DNA of 64,000 bases from Flavobacteriales bacterium (lineage in GTDB: Bacteria; Bacteroidota; Bacteroidia; Flavobacteriales_D; Crocinitomicaceae): the NCBI GenBank assembly GCA_022361195.1, contig JAKSBJ010000304.1:1-64000 (forward strand), read 5' to 3'. Below the pieces are notes generated by a model. It was not told where the DNA came from. It saw only the letters and a list, made by a program, of their open reading frames with translations, and did not search any database. Of this stretch, positions 17,519-27,043 are shown piece by piece. The translations under genes were made by a program, and so were the position numbers. Positions within the stretch are counted from its first letter, which is position 1; the number at the start of each line of letters is the position of its first letter.

Positions 17519-17542
17519 GTTGATTTAAAAGAGACCATCAAC
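17519..17542. other. Small inverted repeat upstream of the T9SS gene
   Basis: GTTGAT (17519-17524) pairs with ATCAAC (17537-17542) across a 12-base loop in the 278-base intergenic region. It could be an operator or part of a leader. I found no convincing TAnnTTTG box for the plus-strand gene here. Confidence 0.25.
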
Positions 17543-17689
17543 ACTTAAAATTTTCCGCTTATCAGAAGTCAAAATGGGAAAAAGTTAAATATTGTTCACT
17601 TGTAGAATTTTACGACCATTTGTATTATTTTTTTTAAGTAAGATGCAGATTATTACATAACTTAGATTTAATTAATATTAATCTGGACT

Positions 17690-19519
17690 ATGATGAAAAA
17701 AATTTTACTAGCCTTTTGGATGGTGGTTGTCACTTTTGCAGTAAATGCACAAACAACTTCAAAAGATCAAACTGCCACACGACCTGCACCAGGACACACA
17801 GGAATTATAAACTCGGATAGAGCTGAACCTTTTTGGGAAGAAGATTTCGGTAGTGGATTCCCTTCGGACTGGGCGATTATTGACTCTTCTGGAATTTGCC
17901 CATGGACTTACACTTTTGACGGTACCTGGGGATATTGGAATGGAGATGACGGAATGAGTGCCAATGATCCAATGAATTCAACAACCGCTGATAACGGATA
18001 TCTAATCTGTGATAACGATTCAGCAAACCATTACACTTACGGACAACCTTCTGGTACTACTTATGAATATTTAAGTTCTTATTTTGGAACTTCTGCTATT
18101 GATTGTTCAGGAGAGACCTCTGTAATCTTGCGTTTTGAGCAAACATTCCGTTACAACAATGGAGTTGCTATGATTGTTCAAGTAAGTAATGATAGTTCTT
18201 CATGGACTTCATATGACGTATCCGGAGGAACTCCAGATAACACTTTCTCTGACGATCCGGATATTGTAGTTTTAAATATCTCACCAATCGCGGCGGGAGA
18301 ATCAACCGTTTACCTTCGTTTTGGATGGAGTGCTCGAGTTTACTTCTGGAGTATTGACGATATTAGCTTAAGCCCAGCTGAACCAAATGATATTATCATG
18401 CAAAATGGTTTTTGGCAAGATGGAGGAGTAAACGAGTACCAACACTACAAAATTCCTTTATCACAACCTTCTCCAATTACTTTTAGAGGAGGTATCTCAA
18501 ATAATACCGGAGAGGTGTTGGATGATATCTCAGTTTCTTTTGACTTAAATGACGGAACAGGATCTGTATTTTCAGGTACATCTTCTACTGGTGATTTGAA
18601 TTCAACTGAGTTAGACACTTTTGATGTTACTACAACCTGGACACCTGATGCTGTAGGAGACTATACTGCAACATATACAGCTGTTATTGATGGTGTTACT
18701 GATGGAGACTTAACCAATAATGAGTTTACGGATCAATTCCAAATTACATCGAGCATCTATGGTTTGGATAATTTGACAGATGGTTTAACAGGATCATCTG
18801 GAGGTATCTCAAACTGGTCAGGAAACGGAGGATTCACCTTTGGAATTGGTAATGTTCATGAAATTTTTGTAGATGATGAGGTAGAATGTGTTGAAATTGG
18901 AATTTCAAACTTGGCTACTAACGAAGGACAAGTAGTTTATGGTGTAGTATATGTTTGGAATGGTTCTGAATGGGAGTGGAGAGGTCAAACAGAAGACTAT
19001 AATGTAACTGCCGCTGATGTGGGACAAGTTGTTTCATTAATCATGGACGACCCTGCTTACGTAGCTGCTGGAGAATTGATGTTAGTATGTGCTGGACACT
19101 ATGGAGGAACAGACACTGAATTTGCGCAAGCGCAGGCTGTACCAGATCAAATGGTTTATGGTTATGACGGTGACGGAACTTTCTTCTGGTTAGCAAGTCC
19201 TAGAGCCATTGTTTGTCGTGCGAACTTCTCATGTGGATTAGGAACGGATGAATTAGAGAATACAGTTTCTTTTGATTGCTATCCAAATCCGTTTGACAGC
19301 CAATTAAATGTAGCTTTTGAACTTTCTCAACCAACTACTGTTTCATTGCAATTAATGGACATTAACGGAAGAATTGTTTGGACGCAGGGAGCGGAAGAAA
19401 TGGCTTCAGGTAAAAATGAAGCAACAATTAATACTGCTGATTTGGCTCCAGGTGTTTACACCATTGAGGTTCAAATGGGAGACCAAAAGAACTACCAAAA
19501 GGTAATTTTAGAGCGATAG
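17690..19519 (+). CDS. Secreted T9SS type A cargo protein
   Basis: 609 residues with an N-terminal signal peptide (MMKKILLAFWMVVVTFAVNAQ). Residues about 45-235 form a jelly-roll-like domain (EEDFGSGFPSDWAIID to YFWSIDDISL, as in choice-of-anchor domains). A CARDB/Ig-like domain follows (about 265-350), then a beta-rich region and a T9SS type A sorting domain (about 531-609: YPNPFDSQLNV, LMDINGRIVW, LAPGVYTIEV, YQKVILER). The sorting domain sends the protein across the outer membrane through the PorU-type machinery. Function beyond secretion and probable adhesion is unknown. It has a 278-base upstream region and a strong terminator, so it is a single gene. The second codon is also ATG, so the start may be three bases later. 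Confidence 0.9.
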   Translation: MMKKILLAFWMVVVTFAVNAQTTSKDQTATRPAPGHTGIINSDRAEPFWEEDFGSGFPSDWAIIDSSGICPWTYTFDGTWGYWNGDDGMSANDPMNSTTADNGYLICDNDSANHYTYGQPSGTTYEYLSSYFGTSAIDCSGETSVILRFEQTFRYNNGVAMIVQVSNDSSSWTSYDVSGGTPDNTFSDDPDIVVLNISPIAAGESTVYLRFGWSARVYFWSIDDISLSPAEPNDIIMQNGFWQDGGVNEYQHYKIPLSQPSPITFRGGISNNTGEVLDDISVSFDLNDGTGSVFSGTSSTGDLNSTELDTFDVTTTWTPDAVGDYTATYTAVIDGVTDGDLTNNEFTDQFQITSSIYGLDNLTDGLTGSSGGISNWSGNGGFTFGIGNVHEIFVDDEVECVEIGISNLATNEGQVVYGVVYVWNGSEWEWRGQTEDYNVTAADVGQVVSLIMDDPAYVAAGELMLVCAGHYGGTDTEFAQAQAVPDQMVYGYDGDGTFFWLASPRAIVCRANFSCGLGTDELENTVSFDCYPNPFDSQLNVAFELSQPTTVSLQLMDINGRIVWTQGAEEMASGKNEATINTADLAPGVYTIEVQMGDQKNYQKVILER

Positions 19520-19545
19520 AATAATCGTTCAATCAATATATTGAG

Positions 19546-19576
19546 AAAGGGTGCCACTAGAATGGCGCCCTTTTTT
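19546..19576. terminator. Bidirectional intrinsic terminator
   Basis: GGGTGCCA (19549-19556) pairs with TGGCGCCC (19563-19570) with one wobble pair and a six-base loop; flanking AAA/TTT extends the stem. A T6 run (19571-19576) follows on plus, and a short T-stretch on minus. It lies between the convergent T9SS gene and the methyltransferase-like gene, whose stop codon overlaps the T-run. Confidence 0.85.
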
Positions 19577-20354
19577 ATGCTTTCTTAGGATAAGCTAACA
19601 AGTAAGGAACTGTAATTCCTTTTTCTTTATGCTTTCCAATTTTCCATTCAAATCTTTCATTTCCCTTTAATTCACCAACTAAACCTTCCATTTCTTTCAC
19701 TGAATAAGTTCGTAGGACAGAAACAATGCCATCCCACCATACAAATAGAGGAACAATGGGTAAAATGTAAGTGAAGAACAAGCGTCCAAAGCTAAAAGGA
19801 GTAATAAAAGGTGTTGCAATTAAAACACTAATAGGAGAAAAGAAATTCTTCAGTAAATGAGGGAAATCTCTTACCTGACCTTCAAAAATGGCAATGGGAG
19901 AATCACAATCCACCGCATTTTGCAAAATTTGACGAGCATCTTCCTTTTTAAAATGATGAAAGGACAAAAACTGTGTTCGTAGTCCTTTTAAATGCTCTGG
20001 AACATCTAACGCACTAACAGATTCTGTTTCATAATCAAAGATTTCAGAATCAAATTCTTGCATGCGTTTTAAAGCTCCCAGGTTGGGGTAGTAGTCCGTC
20101 AGTTTAATCTTTAAGTGTGGCTGTTTATCCTTTAAATGTTTGGAGATTGATTTCCAACCGCCTCCTCCTCCAGAAGCCAGATCAATAATTTGATTGTTTC
20201 CAGCTTCTTTAATTCCCTCTTCCAGTATGGGGATAACACCTTTATAAAAATCAAATTTATTGGTAATGAACTGCAAAAAGTCGGTTCCGTAATTACGTAT
20301 TGAAGTTGGAAACCATTTTAAATCTTCAAACTCAAATAAATGCATTCGGGCCAT
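19575..20354 (-). CDS. SAM-dependent methyltransferase-like protein with C-terminal hydrophobic region
   Basis: 259 residues. The N-terminal half looks like a class I methyltransferase fold: motif I is IIDLASGGGGGW (residues 56-67) and the acidic end of strand 2 is LTDYYPN (about 85-91). Residues about 168-212 are strongly hydrophobic (HLLKNFFSPISVLIATPF to LPIVPLFVWW) and may lie in or on the membrane, which is unusual for the fold. Substrate unknown. It converges with the T9SS gene and is divergent from the flippase gene. Confidence 0.72.
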   Translation of the reverse strand: MARMHLFEFEDLKWFPTSIRNYGTDFLQFITNKFDFYKGVIPILEEGIKEAGNNQIIDLASGGGGGWKSISKHLKDKQPHLKIKLTDYYPNLGALKRMQEFDSEIFDYETESVSALDVPEHLKGLRTQFLSFHHFKKEDARQILQNAVDCDSPIAIFEGQVRDFPHLLKNFFSPISVLIATPFITPFSFGRLFFTYILPIVPLFVWWDGIVSVLRTYSVKEMEGLVGELKGNERFEWKIGKHKEKGITVPYLLAYPKKA

Positions 20355-20561
20355 AAATTGCGGATTTAAATTTTAATTAAAGCTAAGAAAAGGAGATTGT
20401 ATCAAGTATTGAAAATCAACGATGATAGACAATTCATCAACCAATTTCTCTTTTGCTAAATTCTGACTTTTGAAGAAGAAGAGAAAAGGAGTGAGTATTG
20501 ATTCTACTCAAAAACAAAACAAATCCCTGTAAATTCCGTATTTCATTAGGATTAGAATTAT

Positions 20562-22013
20562 ATGCAGCGGAAATTTTTATCCAACCTCATATTAGTTGTT
20601 GTACTTAACCTTTTGGTAAAGCCATTTTACATTCTCGGAATTGATGCTGAGGTGCAAAACAGGGTGGGGGAAGTTGTGTACGGAAATTATTTCTCTTTGC
20701 TTAATTTTTCTTTCTTGCTCAATATTTTATTGGATTTTGGTTTAACCAATTACAATACCCGAAACATAGCACAGCATCCGCATTTAATTGAGAAGCATTT
20801 TTATAAAATACTCTCTCTTCGCTTTGTATTGTTCTTTTTGTATGCTTCGGTTACTTTGGGAGCGGGATTATTTGTTGGATATAGTGGAAAAGAGTTTTAT
20901 CTCCTTTCTATCTTAATGCTCAACCAATTCCTGGTAGCAATTATTCAGTTTTGCCGTTCCAATTTTGCCGGATTACACTTGTTTAGAACAGATTCGTTTA
21001 TTTCTATTCTAGATCGTTTTTTACTCATCTTGATTTGCTCAGTTTTGTTGTGGACCAGTTGGTTTGGAGGAGAAATGAAGATAGAATGGTTTGTTTATGC
21101 TCAAACAGCGGCTTATGGTATCTCAGCTTTGATATCCCTGCTAATGCTAATTCCAAAGGTCGGGAAAATTAAGCCAGACATTAAAAAGACTTTTTCGGCA
21201 GTTATTTTACGAAAAAGCTTTCCTTACGCTCTGCTCATTTTGTTGATGATGTTTTACAGTAGAATTGATGCGGTGATGTTAGAACGATTATTGGAGGATG
21301 GAGATTATCAGGCAGGGGTTTACGCACAAGGATTTAGATTGTTAGATGCCGTGAGTATGTTTGCATTGCTCTTTGCTGGTTTACTACTGCCTATCTTTTC
21401 AACCCTTATCAAGAAAAAAGAATCGGTAGCAGAAATGTTAGAATTAGCTTTTCGTATTCTACTAGGTATATCTTTAACAGTGGCCATGATAGGCTTTTTG
21501 TATCAAGGAGATTTAATTCATTTACGCTATCCAACAGCTCCTGAAAATTCGGCGATTACTTTTGGTTATTTGATTTTGAGTTTTATTCCCATTTCTTTGG
21601 GATATGTATTTGGAACCTTACTTACAGCTAATGGAAGTTTGCGTTATTTGAATGGAATGGCCATTTTTGGATTGGTATTGAATGTGGTACTCAATTTTAT
21701 CTTTATTCGTTTGTGGAAGGCAGAAGGAGCTGCATTAGCGACTTTAATCACCCAGTCAACAACAGTTTTACTGCAAATTATTTTTGCCTACCGAATTTTT
21801 AAGCTGAAGATTAACTTTAAATTGTACGGGGCTTTTATCCTTTTTACAGGACTTTTATTCGGAGCTTATTGGTTGTTGACCGAACAAAGTTCTTTGCCTG
21901 TATTTATAACACTTTTAACTCTCTTAGGATTAGCTGCTGTGAGCGGATTTGTATTCGGAATTTTTAAAATCTCCGATATCCGTACAATTTTGAAGAAAGA
22001 AGAAAACGCTTAG
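20562..22013 (+). CDS. Polysaccharide flippase (Wzx/MATE-like)
   Basis: A 483-residue integral membrane protein with about 12-14 hydrophobic segments, of the polysaccharide transport (MVF/MATE, RfbX-like) family. Family features include NFSFLLNILLDFGLTNYNTRNIAQ near the N-terminus, SFPYALLILLMMFYSRIDAVMLERL in the middle and LNGMAIFGLVLNVVLNFIFI followed by GAALATLITQ in the C-terminal half. It would flip lipid-linked glycans outward. It is not within a large polysaccharide cluster, though glycosyltransferase and sugar-transferase genes occur elsewhere in the window. Its stop overlaps that of the convergent 98-residue gene by four bases. Confidence 0.85.
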   Translation: MQRKFLSNLILVVVLNLLVKPFYILGIDAEVQNRVGEVVYGNYFSLLNFSFLLNILLDFGLTNYNTRNIAQHPHLIEKHFYKILSLRFVLFFLYASVTLGAGLFVGYSGKEFYLLSILMLNQFLVAIIQFCRSNFAGLHLFRTDSFISILDRFLLILICSVLLWTSWFGGEMKIEWFVYAQTAAYGISALISLLMLIPKVGKIKPDIKKTFSAVILRKSFPYALLILLMMFYSRIDAVMLERLLEDGDYQAGVYAQGFRLLDAVSMFALLFAGLLLPIFSTLIKKKESVAEMLELAFRILLGISLTVAMIGFLYQGDLIHLRYPTAPENSAITFGYLILSFIPISLGYVFGTLLTANGSLRYLNGMAIFGLVLNVVLNFIFIRLWKAEGAALATLITQSTTVLLQIIFAYRIFKLKINFKLYGAFILFTGLLFGAYWLLTEQSSLPVFITLLTLLGLAAVSGFVFGIFKISDIRTILKKEENA

Positions 22014-22306
22014 TAAGTAATGATGAATAAGGCTAGGCCGAGTAATAAAGTCACGGCAACTAAACCTTTGGTCATTTCATACATTTTCCATCTAAAATTG
22101 GTGAAATAGAAGAAAAACATATTTGGAATAATGCAGAAAATTAAAATATCCTGCTGATCAATAGAAGGATTTAGTGTCATTTCAACATATGTTTGAAAAT
22201 CTACTGCACCTCCCCGGTTTTTTACGACATAGGACAATAGGAAGCCTATAATTGGTAAAATAGCTCCAAATAATACCCCGTAAATCGCTTTATCCAATTT
22301 CTTCAT
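22010..22306 (-). CDS. Small three-TM membrane protein
   Basis: A 98-residue protein with three hydrophobic segments (about residues 7-27, 53-70 and 78-96) and a basic start (MKKLDK). No family recognised. It begins 14 bases after the surE stop on the same strand, so it is probably the second gene of a surE operon. Confidence 0.65.
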   Translation of the reverse strand: MKKLDKAIYGVLFGAILPIIGFLLSYVVKNRGGAVDFQTYVEMTLNPSIDQQDILIFCIIPNMFFFYFTNFRWKMYEMTKGLVAVTLLLGLALFIITY

Positions 22307-22320
22307 TCCTTTTTAATTTT

Positions 22321-23091
22321 CTATTTGAAATCCCACAAATTTAAATTTGAGATCAGATGGTGTGCTGTCATGTCAAACTGAGTAGGTACAACTGAAACAT
22401 AATTATGTTCCAATGCCCACATATCGGTATCTTCCCCTTTATCGGTTTCTCTGAATTCTCCGGTTAACCAAAAGTATTCACCTCCAAAAGGATCTTTTCG
22501 TTTATCAAAAGTATCTTCCCAAAAAGCGCGACCCTGACGACAAATTTTAATACCCTTTATGTCTGATTCTTTTCCTTTAGGGATGTTCACATTTAAACAG
22601 GTACCATTTTGAATTCCATTGTCCAAAACCAATTGGGCAATTTTCTTAGCATAAACTGCTGAGGCTGTAAAATCAGCTTCTGCAGAATGATCTAACAATG
22701 AAAAACCTATAGCTGGAATTCCTTCAATAGCTCCTTCAACTGCTGCTGACATTGTTCCTGAGTACAATACATTGGTTCCTGCATTGGAACCATGGTTAAT
22801 TCCCGAAACAAGCAGGGTAGGGCGTTTTTTTAAAATCTCGTAAATCGCCAATTTTACACAATCCACAGGGGTTCCTGAGCAAGTGTAGGCTTCTATATTA
22901 CTGAATTCATTCGATTTCCTTAAACGAAGTGGGTGATGAATGGTAATAGCGTGTCCGGTTCCACTTTGTGGACTATCGGGTGCAACAACTAAAACGTCAC
23001 CAAGTTCTTTCATGGCTTCAACGAGGGCTGCAATTCCCCCAGCTATGATGCTATCATCGTTTGTTACGAGTATTAAAGGCTTTTCTGTCAT
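22321..23091 (-). CDS. surE: 5'/3'-nucleotidase SurE
   Basis: SurE is a metal-dependent phosphatase acting on nucleoside monophosphates and linked to stationary-phase survival. The 256-residue product starts MTEKPLILVTNDDS, with the metal-binding NDD, and includes VVAPDSPQSGTGHAIT, CSGTPVDCVKLA, VSGINHGSNAGTNVLYSGTMSAAVEG and the C-terminal VSVVPTQFDMTAH, all family hallmarks. The ATG at 23091 is chosen over a TTG at 23103. The small membrane-protein gene follows closely. Confidence 0.95.
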   Translation of the reverse strand: MTEKPLILVTNDDSIIAGGIAALVEAMKELGDVLVVAPDSPQSGTGHAITIHHPLRLRKSNEFSNIEAYTCSGTPVDCVKLAIYEILKKRPTLLVSGINHGSNAGTNVLYSGTMSAAVEGAIEGIPAIGFSLLDHSAEADFTASAVYAKKIAQLVLDNGIQNGTCLNVNIPKGKESDIKGIKICRQGRAFWEDTFDKRKDPFGGEYFWLTGEFRETDKGEDTDMWALEHNYVSVVPTQFDMTAHHLISNLNLWDFK

Positions 23092-23168
23092 CTTGAGAAA
23101 CAAATTTGGCGAATAATTTTTGTTTTGATCTCATAAATCTAATTCTCTTTTCAACAAGAAGTAACAGA

Positions 23169-23199
23169 AAAAGCCACCCAATATCTTAGGATGGCTTTT
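23169..23199 (-). terminator. Intrinsic terminator after the 166-residue secreted-protein gene
   Basis: An 11-bp stem with one wobble pair (AAAAGCCACCC at 23169-23179 with GGATGGCTTTT at 23189-23199, nine-base loop). On the minus strand a short T-run follows. It sits between that gene and surE. Confidence 0.7.
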
Positions 23200-23248
23200 G
23201 TAATCGTAAAAAGTAAATAAATTGTGTTTGGGCTAAACAGGATTTTTC

Positions 23249-23749
23249 TTAGAGCAATGGCTTTAAGAATAGCAATACTCCTTTGTAGGGAATTGCTAGT
23301 TGTCCTCCTTCTAGCTGAACAATGCCAAATACGTCGGAATTATTAGTTTTATGTACATAAATTTGAGCAGGTAAATTAGGTTCGGGAGCTCTCAAAGCAC
23401 GTCCAAAAGTTTGATAAATGAAATTTCCACTTTGCATGAGTTGAACTTCGGTAATAGAGTAGTGCTGATTGTCAATTTTAGAACCTTTAAATTCTGTTGC
23501 TCCAACCTCTATGGTAGAACCTACAATCTTCTCTAAAACCTTGTTTGAAGGTGGCTCTAAACTTAAGATACTGTAATGTGTTACCTCAAATTTGCCTGCT
23601 TTTAAGATAGCAGGTTTTGGAGACTCAACGGTCTCTTTTGAAGTTTTGATCTTATAGGTTTTACTTTCCGTCTTTTTAGCCGGAGGAATTTGTCCGTGAA
23701 TTCCCAAACCAATACCAAGTCCGGCTATAAGTAATACTAAGGTTTTCAT
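23249..23749 (-). CDS. Secreted protein of unknown function
   Basis: 166 residues with a signal peptide (MKTLVLLIAGLGIGLGIHGQ). The mature part begins with a lysine-rich stretch, then a probable beta-rich domain (HYSILSLEPPSNKVLEKIVGSTIEVG, IYVHKTNNSDVFGIVQLEGGQLAIPYKGVLLFLKPLL). No cysteine and no recognised family. It lies 50 bases downstream of the TPM gene on the same strand and is followed by a terminator, so it may be the last gene of the LemA/TPM unit or stand alone. Confidence 0.65.
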   Translation of the reverse strand: MKTLVLLIAGLGIGLGIHGQIPPAKKTESKTYKIKTSKETVESPKPAILKAGKFEVTHYSILSLEPPSNKVLEKIVGSTIEVGATEFKGSKIDNQHYSITEVQLMQSGNFIYQTFGRALRAPEPNLPAQIYVHKTNNSDVFGIVQLEGGQLAIPYKGVLLFLKPLL

Positions 23750-23799
23750 AGCTTCTGCTTTTAATTTCCTGAAAACCTAGATTCAACTACCGTGCCAAA

Positions 23800-25782
23800 T
23801 TACCAACTCGATCCAGCTCCACCACCTCCGGAACTACCACCTCCGTAAGAAGAACCTCCACTGCTGTATGATCCACCGCCACTGCTATAAGAACCTCCAG
23901 AACTACCCCCCGAAGAAGATGATCTTTGTAATCTTGGAATGGTGTAACGAGTCACTTTAGAATGACCACAGTTTTCACATTTGTATTTCTTTTCACCCAT
24001 TCCTGAACTGGTGTAAGTTGGACTGGTGATGGTTCTATTGTACTCTTTATAATACGTTTTGTATTTACAGCTTGGGCACTTTCTGTTTTTAGTAAACCAG
24101 CGTTTATAGGCTAAAATCAGTACTTCTTTGCCGTTAGTAGTAATCCAAACATCGTAATCAATGGATTTAACTTTTTCTTCAGCAATTTGACCTTTCTTCA
24201 GATACTTATCTTCTTCACTCTCTCCTAAGCGGTGCATTTGTTCACCACTATTTGTACTAAAACGAACCGTGTTTCTCCAGCGTTCCATCAAACTTTTGGT
24301 GATGAAATACAAAATGATAAATGGAACAGGGAAGAGGATCGGAATAAGCGTCAGGCTAAAAAATTTCATAGTATGATATCGCTTATGCAAACTCTTCATA
24401 AAGAAAGATAGGACAAGGAATATCATCCAAACTGCAGTCAAAAAACCTGACAAGATTAAATAACCTCTTACAAATGGTTGTTCAAAGAATGGAACAGCTT
24501 CATATTCATAATCAAATTCATCGTCATAGTAATCATCATCACTGTTGTAATCGTCGTAAACGTAATAATCTGGCGGATTTCCGTAAAAAACATCTGCAAC
24601 AGCCTGCGTTCCTCGAATCATTCCGGTAACATAATCGTCGTTCTTAAAATGAGGTACCATTTCCTCTTGCTGAATGTCATAGCACATACCATCGGTTAAA
24701 ACAATTTCAGTCCCTCTTCCGGTAATGAACTCAATTCGATGAATGTCGTTAACTAATAACATCAATAAACCATTGTCCTGACGTGCTTCACCAATACCCC
24801 AAAGGTTAAATAGTTCTGTTCCCCATTCATGCGGATCGTTGTCACCAATAGAGTTTAAGCAGACAACAGCTACTTCATAACCCGTTTCATTTTCTGTTTC
24901 AATTAAAATAGAGTCAATCGTGGCGATAGCCATATCATTTAAGAGAAAGTGAGGGTCTGTAACTCGGCTATTGTTTACTTCTCTTTGATTGACAACATCA
25001 TGGATGTCTGAAATGAGTCCGCTGGTATTAATTCGTGCATAATTGGTTTGAATTTCTCTTGAAGATAGCCCTGAAAAATATTCACGCTCACTTTCTCCAT
25101 TTTCAGCATTCATTCGGCTATTTGCAGCTCCTGTTTGGTAAGGAGAGTCATCCATTGTAGTAAGAGTACCATTACTTTTTTGGACTTTGTCCGGATAAAA
25201 AGAATGAATGTGTGCTCCATTGGCATAAGATGAAATTTCAGAGTCATAGGCTATTTGCTCAAAGATGTGACTTCCTAGTTTAGAAATTGAAACGAAACTT
25301 CCAGTTCCCGTCGCTCCGGAAAAGTGGATGGATTCAATATCAGCCGTTAATTCATCAATGAAATCATCATCATAAAATTCTTCCATTTTGCTTCCAAAGC
25401 GATATACAATTCGTTCTTTATTTATCACCACCAATTGAAAAACGAATCTACCGTTGGTTTTATCTTCTAAATCCCATAAGTCAACCAATTCATCGGCAAA
25501 TTCATCAATGTCGGATGGATTTTTGATGTCATTTACCCGAACACAAACAGGTTCAACATAACGAGCAAAAAAGTAAGTTTTTCTTGAACCATGCATGGAG
25601 TACCGCCACTCGTCAACAATTCCATGATCGGGATCAATGACAAATCCAGTACTATCAAAAACAGGTTCTTTAAGATCGTTTGGATTGTAGGTTTGACTAA
25701 TTCCAAATCCGCTTGTCAAAACAAACAAGGCGAATAGAATGTGTGCTTTTAGTTTAGTCGGCAAAATAAGGTTTGATTTCAT
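23800..25782 (-). CDS. TPM-domain membrane protein with zinc-ribbon and Gly/Ser-rich tail
   Basis: 660 residues. A signal peptide (to about residue 30) is followed by a divergent TPM-like region (about 75-185) and a clear TPM domain (about 285-405: DNGLLMLLVNDIHRIEFITGRGTEI, MVPHFKNDDYVTGMIRG). Two hydrophobic segments follow (about 435-460 and 472-495), then a zinc-ribbon with two CxxC pairs (CPSC and CENC, about 567-607) and a Gly/Ser-rich C-terminus ending GAGSSW, typical of YgcG-like proteins. TPM proteins often accompany LemA and are linked to membrane-protein or photosystem maintenance; the function here is unknown. It overlaps the LemA gene by 29 bases, implying translational coupling. 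Confidence 0.83.
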   Translation of the reverse strand: MKSNLILPTKLKAHILFALFVLTSGFGISQTYNPNDLKEPVFDSTGFVIDPDHGIVDEWRYSMHGSRKTYFFARYVEPVCVRVNDIKNPSDIDEFADELVDLWDLEDKTNGRFVFQLVVINKERIVYRFGSKMEEFYDDDFIDELTADIESIHFSGATGTGSFVSISKLGSHIFEQIAYDSEISSYANGAHIHSFYPDKVQKSNGTLTTMDDSPYQTGAANSRMNAENGESEREYFSGLSSREIQTNYARINTSGLISDIHDVVNQREVNNSRVTDPHFLLNDMAIATIDSILIETENETGYEVAVVCLNSIGDNDPHEWGTELFNLWGIGEARQDNGLLMLLVNDIHRIEFITGRGTEIVLTDGMCYDIQQEEMVPHFKNDDYVTGMIRGTQAVADVFYGNPPDYYVYDDYNSDDDYYDDEFDYEYEAVPFFEQPFVRGYLILSGFLTAVWMIFLVLSFFMKSLHKRYHTMKFFSLTLIPILFPVPFIILYFITKSLMERWRNTVRFSTNSGEQMHRLGESEEDKYLKKGQIAEEKVKSIDYDVWITTNGKEVLILAYKRWFTKNRKCPSCKYKTYYKEYNRTITSPTYTSSGMGEKKYKCENCGHSKVTRYTIPRLQRSSSSGGSSGGSYSSGGGSYSSGGSSYGGGSSGGGGAGSSW

Positions 25783-26773
25783 AGTCTGGGAATTCCTCTT
25801 TGTGTTTTTTAACCAGGATATTATAGCGTTTTACGGCTTCGTTATAGCTTTTCTTTTCAAAGGCAATGCGATTTTCAGAGCCTTCTATCTGAATCATTAA
25901 TTTTTCAATATTATCTGAATTGGCATATTCTGAAGCTAACGCTTTAGCCTCATTGATTTTTAATTCGAGATCATTTTCAAGTTTGAATCGTTCTTCTCCT
26001 TCTGCTTTGCTGATTTTTTCTTTTAAATCACCAATGGTCGCTTCTAAAACGTCCATGTCTTCATGTGAACCTTCAATGGCTTTGAATAATTCGGGAACCA
26101 AGTTATTTCGTCGTTCAATTTGAATTTCAACTAAATTCCATTTTGAGTTTACATCTTCTTCGGCTTCAATCAATTCATCTCGAATAAAGGAAGTGGAAGA
26201 TTCTGAAACTTCTGATTCACCAGGTTTATCAGGAGAACTTCCTGACGAAAACACGACAAACCCTAATACAAATAATATAACGATAACTCCAACTGCTATA
26301 AGAATTTTCTTACGAGAGTTATTGTCTTCTCTTAAAATTTTAGATTTTTTGTTGATGGTGCTCAAGACATTGATTGCCACCATATCTTTTGGATCCACTT
26401 TTAGTTCCTGACGAGCGTGGAATTCGGCCTTATCTCTTAAATGATCACTGTGTTCATCCAACCATAACATCATATAAGCTTTCGCTAAAACCGAATTGCC
26501 GTTGGTGATATATGGATTAATTGCCGTTGCTTTTTCTCCTTCCGAAATAGCTTCATTAAAATTGAGTGCTTTCAGATGATCATCAGCTGATTTCAGATGT
26601 GTTTCAGCCTTTTTAAGCAGTTTTTCCCATCCTTCTTCAGTTACCCCCATGCTAATGGCCAATTCCTTTAACTCATCAAGGGTAAGTGCCCGTTCTCCAA
26701 TTGAATGGTCTTCTTCGCCAGCCTCTACAACGGCCTTAATATGTTCTTTGAACTTCTCTTCGTTGTAATCCAT
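25754..26773 (-). CDS. TPR-like/LemA fusion membrane protein
   Basis: 339 residues. The N-terminal 150 residues are helical and TPR-like (HLKALNFNEAISEGEKATAINPY, FHARQELKVDPKDMVAIN). A membrane segment follows (about 165-184, ILIAVGVIVILFVLGFVV), then a LemA-type helical domain (about 200-335) with WNLVEIQIERRNNLVPELF and the terminal SYNEAVKRYNILVKKHKEEFPDYEIK. Ordinary LemA has only the membrane segment plus this domain, so the TPR-like extension, probably cytosolic, is unusual. The TPM gene overlaps its 3' end by 29 bases; LemA-TPM pairs are common, suggesting a shared envelope function that is still poorly understood. Confidence 0.8.
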   Translation of the reverse strand: MDYNEEKFKEHIKAVVEAGEEDHSIGERALTLDELKELAISMGVTEEGWEKLLKKAETHLKSADDHLKALNFNEAISEGEKATAINPYITNGNSVLAKAYMMLWLDEHSDHLRDKAEFHARQELKVDPKDMVAINVLSTINKKSKILREDNNSRKKILIAVGVIVILFVLGFVVFSSGSSPDKPGESEVSESSTSFIRDELIEAEEDVNSKWNLVEIQIERRNNLVPELFKAIEGSHEDMDVLEATIGDLKEKISKAEGEERFKLENDLELKINEAKALASEYANSDNIEKLMIQIEGSENRIAFEKKSYNEAVKRYNILVKKHKEEFPDYEIKPYFAD

Positions 26774-26824
26774 GATTTAATTCAAACTTTCTCCTGAAAT
26801 AGAGAAGAGTCTGAACGAAAATAG

Positions 26825-27043
26825 CTAAAGTATTTTTATTTCAACTCCATCTATTTGAACTAAATCACCTTTTCGTAATTTCTTTCTTTTACGAAACTCT
26901 ATTTCCCCGTTACATTTCACCAAACCATCTTCAATGATCAACTTGGCATGCCCTCCAGTTTGGGCAATTTGTTCTACTTTGAGGAGTTTCATTAACTCGA
27001 TATACTCGGAGTCCGGATTGAGGGTAAAGGTTCTATTTTCCAT
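26825..27043 (-). CDS. S4-domain RNA-binding protein (YbcJ-like)
   Basis: A 72-residue protein made only of an S4 RNA-binding domain and closest in pattern to E. coli YbcJ: YIELMKLLKVEQIAQTGGHAKLIIEDG, VKCNGEIEFRKRKKLRKGDLV. It presumably binds structured RNA such as rRNA; its role is not established. It overlaps the 3' end of meaB by 11 bases and is therefore translationally coupled to it. Confidence 0.87.
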   Translation of the reverse strand: MENRTFTLNPDSEYIELMKLLKVEQIAQTGGHAKLIIEDGLVKCNGEIEFRKRKKLRKGDLVQIDGVEIKIL

